A stretch of 12,298 nucleotides of DNA, taken from Anaerolineae bacterium (GTDB lineage: Bacteria > Chloroflexota > Anaerolineae > B4-G1 > SLSP01). Below the pieces are notes generated by a model that was not told where the DNA came from, did not search any database, and worked only from the letters and a program-made list of their open reading frames with translations. The stretch spans positions 1 through 12,298 of the forward strand of contig JAFGSL010000413.1 in assembly GCA_016934645.1 (NCBI GenBank). Direction: 5' to 3'. Shown piece by piece: positions 5,486 through 12,298 of this stretch. The first letter of the stretch is position 1. Each line of letters begins with the position of its first letter. The position numbers and the translations under genes were made by a program.

Positions 5486-8121
5486 GTAACGCTAGACGGA
5501 TAAGTATCGCGTGGGTAGTTATCTGCCTGTTGCTGCTGGGTGGCCCTAAGACGGGTTCCGCCCAGACAGATGGCGCATTGTGGTCGCAGCCAGTCAATCT
5601 TTCGCGCTCCGGTGCAGGGGAAGCTCCTGTGTTGATAGTAGGTCCCGAGCAGCAAATCCAGGTCTTTTGGTGGGATCGCTTCAATGGGCTAACCACGTCT
5701 TATACACTTGATGACGACTGGTCCGATCCTATGCCGGCACCTGTCCAGATGATCGAGGTGGAGGGCGAAGGCGTAAGCGCCCGTGTGGTCACCTCAACCA
5801 TTTCCTTTATGCCGTATATTGTGGGGGCAGGCGAGACAGCGCTTGCTTTGTGGCTCGGTGAGGCCGATCCGGATACCAACCTACCTCCGCTTCTCTACAG
5901 TCGTTTGCTCCTGGGTACAGCGGAATGGACTGCGCCTGAAGTCCTGGTGATGTCAGCCACAACCTGGGAATTAACAAATGATTCTCAGGGTGTCTTGCAT
6001 CTGATTTACTGTCAGACGCAGGAGCTGAATGCGGTTCCGGCGGGTGTTTACCACATGCGCTCCACCGACGGAGGTGTAACCTGGTCAGCCCCGACAGTGT
6101 TGTATGCCTCACTTTATGCCCGGCTTTGGGCAGCGGATACGGTCCACTTATCCATCGCGGCTGATGCGCTAGGCAGTGTTCTCGTGGGGTGGGACGATCC
6201 TCGGCAAGAATCGGCCTTCTACGTTCTCTCGACTGACGGCGGTGTTTCTTGGAGTGAACCTACTACAGTGCAGAATGGAGAGATAGTTGGACTACATCCC
6301 CGTTTTGTCGCTCTGCCGGCATCGTTGAGCCATGGAGAACAACCTGGGTTTGTGATGTTATGGGAGCAAGGAGGTGTGGCTTCCACGTGTGTTTTGCGAC
6401 AACAGTGTTCTGAGGATGGGGGCAGGACTTGGTCCGCAGCATCGCGGATTTTCGAGGACCTGGCGTTATGTCCAGTGCAGATCACAACGGCGCGGACAAC
6501 AATGGACCTAGTGCTTTTGATGCGTGGAGAGGGAGCCGAATATTTGTTGGCAGCCGCATGGGATGGAGAGCGATGGTCGGCGATTAAGCAATTGAGCTTT
6601 AGCTTTGAGAATCCCCAGACCAATGAAATGATTTACCTGCAATCGCTTCAAGCCGATGTAACCTCTGATAATGCATTAGTAGTGGTTGGTCAAGGACAGG
6701 ACGGCGACATCTGGGCGTTACAAGGGCAAAATGATGCGGTGGAATGGGCGTTTGCACCATCTTCACCGTGGACTGATCTGACGATGATGCTAGAGGATGA
6801 GGGTATTTCCGGTCTTCCGGCGGTCGCGACAGATGCCGAAGGCATTGTTCACGTGCTATGGGCTGCTGCCGTCACCTCGGGCAAGTCTGGCTCGACGCTA
6901 TATTACAGCCGTTGGGACAGAACATCCTGGAGCCAGCCGGTTGCGATTCTAGATAACGATGAGGTCATGGCCCAGGCACCGGCTTTAATCTTCGTTGAGC
7001 CGTTTCTTCATGCTGTCTGGAATGCTGGTTCGACGGGTACAGTGTTTTATGGCCGGGTTTATCCTAGTGATGCCTATAGTGCTAATGGCTGGGACCGACA
7101 GGAAATTTCGGATGAGGCCGCTGTTGGGGGGACTCCGTCAATAACTGTTGACTTACTAGGTCAATTGCATGTGGTTTACGCTGTGCCTTTCAATGAAGGG
7201 CGCGGTATCTATTACACTCACTCTGACGATAATGGGGAATCGTGGCAGGATATTAAGCTCTTCGATGCCGATGCAGCGGGCTGGCTTAGTGTCGATCATC
7301 CAAGCGTGAGTGTTGATGAACGTGGTGCAATCCATGTGGTATGGGTACGCGCATCGCTGCCGGGCTACGGGGTATCCCAAGGCTTGTATTATGCGCAATC
7401 GACGGATCGCGGCGAGACATGGGCGGATGCTATCCTTCTTGCGGATGGCGCTTATGATTGGCCACAGGTCGCTGCTACCCTAACTGGACAAATTGTCGTT
7501 ACATGGCAAGATCTGGCGAACAATATTGTCGAATATCGCGATTCCAGTGATTACGGGCTAACCTGGGGGTATGTCTCCCAGATTCCTGGTTTGCAAGCGG
7601 TTGAGGGACGTACCGTTCTGGTTCAAGATCGCACGGAGCGGCTGCATATCACAGCGCTTGACACACAAGTAGGCTCTAGCGTTATGCTGCACTATCTCAC
7701 CTATACGGAAGGACAATGGTCCAGCCCGGACTCGGTCGAGCTAGAAGGTATTTATACACCAGTCGATGGCGCGGCTCCTGCAGTGAACAGTGAGTTAGGA
7801 TTGATCGACGTGGTAGGTTTGGGGAGTCGGCGTGATGACGACGGATTGATGCCAGTTATCTGGCACACGCGCCGCATTATTGAGAGCCAGACGGCATCCG
7901 AACCGAATTTTGCGCCTGCACCAACGTCAACGCCTACACCTGGACCAACGCCGCTTCCAACACCGACCCCGCGCCCCGTGGTAGATCCATATCCCCCTCA
8001 ACCATCAGCACCAGTGTTGTCACTTGGACCACTAACCCTGCCAATGTTAGCTTTTGGCGGGATTGGAATTGCACTTTTACTCGTTGTTGGTTTGGTGGTC
8101 ATGAAGGCAATAAAGCGCTAG
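5482..8121 (+). CDS. Secreted, membrane-tethered BNR/Asp-box beta-propeller protein
   Basis: An 879-residue exported protein. A signal peptide is clear (Arg-rich start, hydrophobic core 9-21, probable cleavage after GSA at 25-27). The body holds six Asp boxes (SxDxGxTW) near residues 194, 250, 310, 581, 640 and 688, and many WSQP/WSEP-type strand ends. This suggests one or two beta-propellers of the sialidase/BNR fold. No FRIP-like motif or recognisable sialidase catalytic set is visible, so a binding or structural role is more likely than hydrolysis. A Thr/Pro-rich linker (811-831) leads to one membrane helix (about 855-874) and the basic tail MKAIKR, which would leave the propellers outside the cell. 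There is no LPXTG or PEP-CTERM signal. The start is TTG, overlapping the NusG-like stop by 4 nt with GGAGG upstream. Proposed role: binding the glycan made by this cluster, or another surface ligand (inference). Confidence 0.82.
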   Translation: MSNARRISIAWVVICLLLLGGPKTGSAQTDGALWSQPVNLSRSGAGEAPVLIVGPEQQIQVFWWDRFNGLTTSYTLDDDWSDPMPAPVQMIEVEGEGVSARVVTSTISFMPYIVGAGETALALWLGEADPDTNLPPLLYSRLLLGTAEWTAPEVLVMSATTWELTNDSQGVLHLIYCQTQELNAVPAGVYHMRSTDGGVTWSAPTVLYASLYARLWAADTVHLSIAADALGSVLVGWDDPRQESAFYVLSTDGGVSWSEPTTVQNGEIVGLHPRFVALPASLSHGEQPGFVMLWEQGGVASTCVLRQQCSEDGGRTWSAASRIFEDLALCPVQITTARTTMDLVLLMRGEGAEYLLAAAWDGERWSAIKQLSFSFENPQTNEMIYLQSLQADVTSDNALVVVGQGQDGDIWALQGQNDAVEWAFAPSSPWTDLTMMLEDEGISGLPAVATDAEGIVHVLWAAAVTSGKSGSTLYYSRWDRTSWSQPVAILDNDEVMAQAPALIFVEPFLHAVWNAGSTGTVFYGRVYPSDAYSANGWDRQEISDEAAVGGTPSITVDLLGQLHVVYAVPFNEGRGIYYTHSDDNGESWQDIKLFDADAAGWLSVDHPSVSVDERGAIHVVWVRASLPGYGVSQGLYYAQSTDRGETWADAILLADGAYDWPQVAATLTGQIVVTWQDLANNIVEYRDSSDYGLTWGYVSQIPGLQAVEGRTVLVQDRTERLHITALDTQVGSSVMLHYLTYTEGQWSSPDSVELEGIYTPVDGAAPAVNSELGLIDVVGLGSRRDDDGLMPVIWHTRRIIESQTASEPNFAPAPTSTPTPGPTPLPTPTPRPVVDPYPPQPSAPVLSLGPLTLPMLAFGGIGIALLLVVGLVVMKAIKR
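7912..7974 (+). repeat. Thr/Pro-rich low-complexity linker coding region
   Basis: Encodes residues 811-831 of the beta-propeller protein, rich in TPTP units built from ACN-CCN codon pairs. It acts as an extended spacer between the extracellular domain and the membrane anchor. Codon third positions vary, so it is not a simple DNA slippage repeat. Confidence 0.7.
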
Positions 8122-8177
8122 CGCCAAAGCCATATCCTTTTATTCAAGAAGATAATCGAAGTATACGGGAGAGATCA

Positions 8178-8444
8178 ATGTCGACAACACTGTCAATTGA
8201 AACACAGATTCGGAATTACATATTGGAGAATTTTCTTTACACCAAAGATGAAGAAAAGCTGCACAATGACGATTCCTTTCTCGAAGATGGCATTGTGGAT
8301 TCTACTGGTATCCTAGAGCTCCTGCTGTTTGTCGAGGAAAATTTCGACATCCAGGTAGAGGACGAGGAAGTCATCCCTGATAATTTCGACTCTGTGGAGT
8401 GTCTGAAACGCTATATTTGTATGAAGAAGGGTATTTCGTGTTAG
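8178..8444 (+). CDS. Stand-alone acyl carrier protein
   Basis: An 88-residue acidic protein of the phosphopantetheine-binding (PP-binding) family. The attachment site is DGIVDSTG, with Ser 42 the predicted 4'-phosphopantetheine serine; helix 2 (GILELLLFVEENF) follows and the C-terminal helix contains DSVECLKRYI. The motif reads DST rather than the DSL of fatty-acid ACPs. Together with its small size and the adjacent ligase, this points to a dedicated carrier of the DltC or exosortase-locus type, not the housekeeping AcpP. GGGAGAG (8167-8173) precedes the ATG. The 56-nt gap before it holds no convincing promoter or terminator. The stop codon lies inside the start region of the ligase gene, so the two are translationally coupled and probably act as a pair: the ligase would load an activated acid onto the carrier thiol. 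Confidence 0.9.
   Translation: MSTTLSIETQIRNYILENFLYTKDEEKLHNDDSFLEDGIVDSTGILELLLFVEENFDIQVEDEEVIPDNFDSVECLKRYICMKKGISC
8427..8431 (+). promoter_or_regulatory. Ribosome binding site that fixes the acyl ligase start
   Basis: AAGGG, inside the carrier protein gene, lies 6 nt before the GTG at 8438. This supports GTG 8438 over the in-frame GTG at 8399, whose extra 13 residues do not resemble the family's usual N-terminus. Confidence 0.6.
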
Positions 8445-9973
8445 TCCATGAATTTTTGGAGAATAGCGCCAAACGTACCCCCGAAAAGGTGGCGTTGATT
8501 TGTGCAGGTCAGCGGCTGACCTACCGGCAAGTCGATGCAGAAGCCAATCGGGTAGCCAATGGGCTCCTGGCGGCTGGGATACAGCGCGGAGATCGCGTGG
8601 TTATCTGGTTGCCCAATTCTGTTGAGGCAGTCCTCGCGATTTTTGGTATTCTCAAAGCTGGTGCAACTTTCGTCGTGCTCAACACGACTACCAAGCCGGA
8701 TAAACTCGCCTACGTTCTGAACAACTGCCAAGCGAAAGGCCTCTTTGCTCCAGGACGGCAGGCCAAGGAAGTCGCAAGTTTAATGGAATTAGTGTCATCA
8801 TTGAGGTTTGGTGTGCTTTGCGATAAAGGCGCAGATGAAGGGATAGCGCATCATCGTAATTTACAGTCACTTCCCGTTATGTTGGCTGAAGCTTCGCCGG
8901 AGCACTCGGAGCGCCCATGTATCGATATTGACCTGGCGTGCCTGATCTACACTTCTGGAAGCACTGGCGACCCCAAGGGCGTGATGTCGACGCACGCCAA
9001 CGTTGCGTTTGCGGCCTCCTCAATCATCGAGTATCTGGAGAACGTGCCGGATGATATCGTCATAAATGTACTACCTCTCTCTTTCGACTATGGGCTTTAT
9101 CAATTGCTGATGACCTTCAAGCTCGGCGGTACGTTGGTGCTGGAGCGCTCTTTTACCTACCCTGCGGCTACCCTCAAGCGGATCGCAGAAGAGCGTGTGA
9201 CAGGATTGCCCGGTGTGCCGACGCTCTTTGCCATGCTTTTGCAGATGGATTTGAGTCGTTTCGATCTTTCATCGTTGCGGTACTTGACCAACACGGCAGC
9301 AGCGCTGCCTGTCGAACACATCCAGCGGCTACGCGATGCCTTTCCATGGGCCAAGCTCTACTCGATGTACGGTCTGACGGAATGTAAGCGTACGCTCTAC
9401 TTGCCGCCCGAAGAACTCAGCCGCCGTCCCGGCTCGGTGGGAATTGCTATCCCAGGCACGGAAGTATGGATAGAGGACAAAGCCGGGCAGCGATTGAGCC
9501 CAGGCGAGGTGGGTGAGTTGGTGGTGCGTGGCGCGCACGTGATGCAGGGATATTGGCAAGATCCCAAAGCTACGGCAGAACGCTACCGTCCAGGACGTTA
9601 TCCTGCCGAGCGCCTGCTCTACACTGGTGATCTCTTCAAGGCGGATGAAGAGGGATTTCTCTACTTCGTGGCGCGTAAGGACGACATCATCAAAACTCGT
9701 GGTGAGAAAGTTGCACCTAAAGAAGTGGAGAGTGTGCTCTACCAATTGCCCGGTGTTGTAGAGGCTGCTGTCATCGGTGTGCCAGATGCGTTGTTGGGAG
9801 AGGCTGTCAAAGCCTTCGTTGTTTGCGTACCAGACGTTAACCTCGCCGAGCACGACGTGCTCCGCCATTGTGCACAGCACCTGGAGGATTTTGCAGTTCC
9901 GAAACAGGTTGAGTTTCGCGCGTCATTCCTTAAAACAGAATCAGGTAAAATCCAGAAACGAGCCTTGAGGTGA
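8438..9973 (+). CDS. AMP-forming acyl-CoA/acyl-ACP ligase (adenylate-forming superfamily)
   Basis: A 511-residue adenylate-forming enzyme that would activate a carboxylic acid with ATP and pass it to CoA or, given its neighbour, to the carrier protein. All core motifs are present: the P-loop-like YTSGSTGDPKG (171-181), YGLTE (311-315), YTGD (395-398), the hinge ARKDDIIKTRGEK (412-424), and the C-terminal catalytic lysine in ESGKIQK (Lys 504). The chosen GTG start gives MLVHEFLENSAKRTPEK, the usual N-terminus of this family, and overlaps the carrier gene by 7 nt. The enzyme resembles the ligase of exosortase-A-associated exopolysaccharide loci; a DltA-like amino-acid ligase is the main alternative. 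The acid substrate cannot be predicted by eye. The gene ends 7 nt before the amidotransferase start, so they are almost certainly co-transcribed. Confidence 0.92.
   Translation: MLVHEFLENSAKRTPEKVALICAGQRLTYRQVDAEANRVANGLLAAGIQRGDRVVIWLPNSVEAVLAIFGILKAGATFVVLNTTTKPDKLAYVLNNCQAKGLFAPGRQAKEVASLMELVSSLRFGVLCDKGADEGIAHHRNLQSLPVMLAEASPEHSERPCIDIDLACLIYTSGSTGDPKGVMSTHANVAFAASSIIEYLENVPDDIVINVLPLSFDYGLYQLLMTFKLGGTLVLERSFTYPAATLKRIAEERVTGLPGVPTLFAMLLQMDLSRFDLSSLRYLTNTAAALPVEHIQRLRDAFPWAKLYSMYGLTECKRTLYLPPEELSRRPGSVGIAIPGTEVWIEDKAGQRLSPGEVGELVVRGAHVMQGYWQDPKATAERYRPGRYPAERLLYTGDLFKADEEGFLYFVARKDDIIKTRGEKVAPKEVESVLYQLPGVVEAAVIGVPDALLGEAVKAFVVCVPDVNLAEHDVLRHCAQHLEDFAVPKQVEFRASFLKTESGKIQKRALR
9967..9973 (+). 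promoter_or_regulatory. Ribosome binding site overlapping the ligase stop codon
   Basis: GAGGTGA includes the TGA stop of the ligase gene and lies 7 nt before the ATG at 9981, a tight arrangement typical of coupled translation. Confidence 0.7.
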
Positions 9974-9980
9974 CGTAAGT

Positions 9981-11969
9981 ATGTGCGGCATTGTTGGTTG
10001 TCTCGATTGGAGTGGGGCGCATAGACCCGACGTGGGACTTTTGCGCCGTATGCTTACCACTATCCGCCACCGAGGCCCCGATGAGTTCGGTATATACATT
10101 GACGACAAATTGGGCATGGGGTCGGCGCGTCTGAGCATCATCGACCTGAGCACTGGGCAACAGCCCATTTGCAACGAGGATGAGTCGCTTTGGATCGTGT
10201 TCAACGGTGAAATCTTCAATTACGTTGAACTGCGCGCCGACCTCGTGCAACGTGGTCACCGATTCTCAACGCAGTCCGATACCGAGGTGATTCTGCACCT
10301 TTACGAGGAACTCGGGCCAAAGTGTCTACAACATCTCAATGGCCAGTTCGCCATCGCGATCTGGGATACAAAGCAAGAGTCCTTATTCCTGGCGCGCGAC
10401 CGGCTGGGAATCCGCCCTGTTTTCTACGCGGCCTTGCCTCAAGGCCTGATCTTCGGATCAGAAATCAAGGCTATCCTGTTGGATGAGCGCGTTCAGGCTC
10501 GCTTAGATCCGTATGCATTGGCACAGACCTTTACCTTCTGGGCCCCCCTCGCGCCACGCACTGTCTTTCAGGGCATTGAAGAACTCCGACCGGGTCATTA
10601 TATGCAGGTGACCCGAACTGATCGCACCATCTCTCGTTATTGGGGTCTCGAATTTCCGCCTGCGGGCGAAGAAGCCCAAATGTCAGAGGTGGAGGCTGCG
10701 GACCAGTTACGTGAGTTGCTATCTGACGCAACGCGCTTACGGCTCCGCGCCGACGTCACTGTGGGCAGTTATCTGAGTGGTGGTCTTGACTCCACGTATA
10801 TCGCTGGCCTGATCCGCCAGCATACACCGGATTCGCTTTGCACCTTCTCGATCGCCTTTGCCAACGCCGTCTATGATGAAAGCAAATATCAGGAGCTAGC
10901 GACGGTGTTTTTGGGGACTGATCATCGCAAGACCTATTGCGAGGATGCTGATATTGGCCGTGTGCTTCCCGAGGTCATCTGGCACACCGAGGTTCCCATT
11001 TTGCGCACTTCGCCCGTGCCGATGTATTTACTTTCCAGGCTGGTGCGGGATAACAATATCAAGGTCGTGCTGACAGGGGAAGGCTCCGACGAATTCCTCG
11101 GTGGCTACGACATTTACAAGGAAGATAAAATCAGGCGTTTCTGGGCGCGCGAACCTGAATCTGCGCTCCGACCATTACTTTTGCGTCGTTTGTATCCTTA
11201 CATCGCCAATGTGACGCGGGGAGGTGATGCCTATCTGGCGGCGTTCTTTGGCAAGGGATTGACTGAGACGGATCGCCCGGCTTACTCGCATCTTATGCGC
11301 TGGAACAGTACCGCCCGTATGCGTAATTTCCTTTCCGCAGATTTGCAACTCCACGAGTATGATCCGGTGGACGAAGTGCTGGCGCGTTTCGATGGAATGT
11401 TGGCAGGTCTTAGCCCCTTAGCGCAGGCGCAGATCCTCGAAGTCACGACTTTTATGTCCGCTTATTTGCTTTCCTCACAAGGTGACCGGGTGATGGCCGC
11501 TAACTCGGTTGAGGGGCGGTTCCCCTTTCTGGATCATCGTGTGGTTGAGTTTGCCGGGCGCATCCCGCCTCGGTATAAAATCCGGGGCTTGCGCGAAAAG
11601 CATATTCTTAAAGAAAGCGCCGCCGGTTTTCTGCCCCCAAAGATTATCGAGCGCTACAAACAACCTTACCGGGCACCGATCCATAGAGCGTTCCTCGCGC
11701 AGCCATTGGATTATGTAACGAATTTGCTGTCCCCTGAAGGTATCGCAAGAAGCGGTGTGTTTGCGCCTGAGCCGATTGCTCATCTGCTCCGCAAATATGA
11801 AGCGCGCGGTGAATTTAGCGAGTTCGAGGATATGGCGCTGGTGGGTGTGCTGTCTACCCAATTGCTTCATCACGAGTTTGTTGAGAATTTCGACCGGTCG
11901 TTACCGGAAATCGAACCAGTGCGCATCTGCCGCAAAGGTGATGGCGAGTGTCGTTTGATTGGAGCCTGA
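9981..11969 (+). CDS. asnB: Glutamine-dependent asparagine synthetase-like amidotransferase
   Basis: A 662-residue two-domain enzyme. The N-terminal class II glutaminase has the nucleophile Cys 2 (MCGIVGC), RHRGPDE (29-35), SARLSIID with Arg 50, FNGEIFN (74-80) and SDTEV with Asp 100; it should release ammonia from glutamine. The C-terminal ATP pyrophosphatase domain has the PP-loop SGGLDS (266-271), LTGEGSDEFLGGY (364-376) and EGRFPFLDHR (511-520); it adenylates a carboxylate and forms an amide. Both active sites look complete. True asparagine synthesis is possible, but the position behind a carrier protein and acyl ligase, as in exosortase-A-associated exopolysaccharide clusters, suggests amidation of a glycan or carrier-bound substrate. 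The symbol marks family only. The C-terminal tail (about 640-662), with two Cys, is extra and of unknown role. GAGGTGA upstream fixes the start. Confidence 0.92.
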   Translation: MCGIVGCLDWSGAHRPDVGLLRRMLTTIRHRGPDEFGIYIDDKLGMGSARLSIIDLSTGQQPICNEDESLWIVFNGEIFNYVELRADLVQRGHRFSTQSDTEVILHLYEELGPKCLQHLNGQFAIAIWDTKQESLFLARDRLGIRPVFYAALPQGLIFGSEIKAILLDERVQARLDPYALAQTFTFWAPLAPRTVFQGIEELRPGHYMQVTRTDRTISRYWGLEFPPAGEEAQMSEVEAADQLRELLSDATRLRLRADVTVGSYLSGGLDSTYIAGLIRQHTPDSLCTFSIAFANAVYDESKYQELATVFLGTDHRKTYCEDADIGRVLPEVIWHTEVPILRTSPVPMYLLSRLVRDNNIKVVLTGEGSDEFLGGYDIYKEDKIRRFWAREPESALRPLLLRRLYPYIANVTRGGDAYLAAFFGKGLTETDRPAYSHLMRWNSTARMRNFLSADLQLHEYDPVDEVLARFDGMLAGLSPLAQAQILEVTTFMSAYLLSSQGDRVMAANSVEGRFPFLDHRVVEFAGRIPPRYKIRGLREKHILKESAAGFLPPKIIERYKQPYRAPIHRAFLAQPLDYVTNLLSPEGIARSGVFAPEPIAHLLRKYEARGEFSEFEDMALVGVLSTQLLHHEFVENFDRSLPEIEPVRICRKGDGECRLIGA

Positions 11970-11974
11970 GGAGG
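11969..11974 (+). promoter_or_regulatory. Ribosome binding site for the NAD synthase-like gene
   Basis: A consensus AGGAGG begins at the last base of the amidotransferase stop codon and lies 4 nt before the ATG at 11979. It is the strongest ribosome binding site in the window. Confidence 0.8.
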
Positions 11975-11978
11975 AAAA

Positions 11979-12298
11979 ATGGATTTTCACAAAGATGTTC
12001 TCAAAATCAATCCCGAAGTCATGACCGAAACGTTGGTTCAGCAATTGCAACGCGACGTCCGGCAAAAGTTGCGTCGTTCTGGTGCTGTGGTGGGGATCAG
12101 CGGGGGGGTGGATTCATCGGTAGTTTTGGCCTTGTGTGTCAGAGCGTTTGGGGCAAAACGTGTTGTTGGCGTCATGATGCCGGAGAAGGACTCTAGTGTG
12201 AGTAGTCTCACACTGGCGCGCTTGGTCGCCTCTCAGTTTGGTGTGGGAACAGTCGTAGAGGATATGACCGGCGCTCTGGTGGGCTTTGGGTGCTATGA
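11979..12298 (+). CDS. nadE: NAD synthase-type ATP pyrophosphatase (NadE-like), 3' end outside the window
   Basis: The first 106 codons of a gene that runs off the right edge without a stop. The sequence starts MDFHKDVLKINPEV and contains the PP-loop SGGVDSS (41-47), followed by VVGVMMPEKDSS (62-73), as in ammonia-dependent NAD synthases, which amidate nicotinate adenine dinucleotide. No glutaminase domain precedes it, so ammonia would have to come from elsewhere, and the glutaminase gene just upstream (9 nt gap) could be the source (inference). NadE-like genes of this form occur in exopolysaccharide clusters next to asparagine synthetase-like genes, where they may amidate something other than the NAD precursor. 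The substrate-binding half is not visible, so NAD synthesis cannot be confirmed. The gene symbol marks family only. Confidence 0.8.
   Translation, partial: MDFHKDVLKINPEVMTETLVQQLQRDVRQKLRRSGAVVGISGGVDSSVVLALCVRAFGAKRVVGVMMPEKDSSVSSLTLARLVASQFGVGTVVEDMTGALVGFGCY

Noticed and set aside
5482..8121. Active sialidase assignment
   Set aside because: Asp boxes are structural and occur in many non-enzymatic propellers. No FRIP-like motif or clear catalytic Arg/Tyr/Glu set was seen.
8151..8156. GATAAT as a -10 for the carrier protein gene
   Set aside because: The -35 position at 17-bp spacing (AGCCAT) has no useful match and the leader would be very short. The gap is AT-rich, so chance is likely.
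9329..9880. 183-codon antisense open frame
   Set aside because: It lies opposite the conserved C-terminal half of the acyl ligase, and its translation shows no domain or low-complexity signal of a real protein.

Overview
The window is a densely packed, one-strand gene cluster (all nine genes on +) that looks like part of a bacterial exopolysaccharide or surface-glycan locus. There are no tRNA or rRNA genes, CRISPR arrays, transposases or gene-free stretches over about 60 bases. Base composition is moderately GC-rich. Shine-Dalgarno sites are clear, and GTG and TTG starts are frequent. The large secreted beta-propeller protein has a Thr-Pro linker and one C-terminal membrane helix, a layout common in Chloroflexota (Anaerolineae-like lineages). 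I offer that phylum only as a likely guess from style; no marker gene is present.

Layout. (1) 13-4862: a membrane-anchored family 2 glycosyltransferase, a radical SAM protein with a B12-binding-like N-terminal domain, and an O-antigen ligase/polymerase-type membrane protein with a TPR tail. These form the glycan assembly part. (2) 4864-4942: a short intergenic control region with a perfect extended -10 (TGGTATAAT), a poor -35, and an imperfect dyad just upstream. (3) 4940-5485: a NusG/RfaH-type antitermination factor, first gene of the second block. (4) 5482-8121: a secreted, membrane-tethered BNR/Asp-box beta-propeller protein, overlapping the NusG-like gene by 4 nt with a TTG start. (5) 8178-12298: a stand-alone acyl carrier protein, an AMP-forming acyl ligase, a glutamine-dependent asparagine synthetase-like amidotransferase, and the first 106 codons of an NAD synthase-type ATP pyrophosphatase that leaves the window.

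How they may work together. The first block plausibly builds and polymerises a lipid-linked glycan and passes it across the membrane. The NusG paralogue may keep RNA polymerase processive through the long second block. The carrier protein, ligase and amidotransferase resemble the accessory set known from exosortase-A-associated exopolysaccharide loci, and the ligase/carrier pair also recalls DltA/DltC. They could activate a carboxylate, load it on the carrier and form an amide that decorates the polymer or a surface protein. The decoration role, and any link to the beta-propeller protein, are inference. No exosortase, DltB-like acyltransferase or export ATPase lies in this window.
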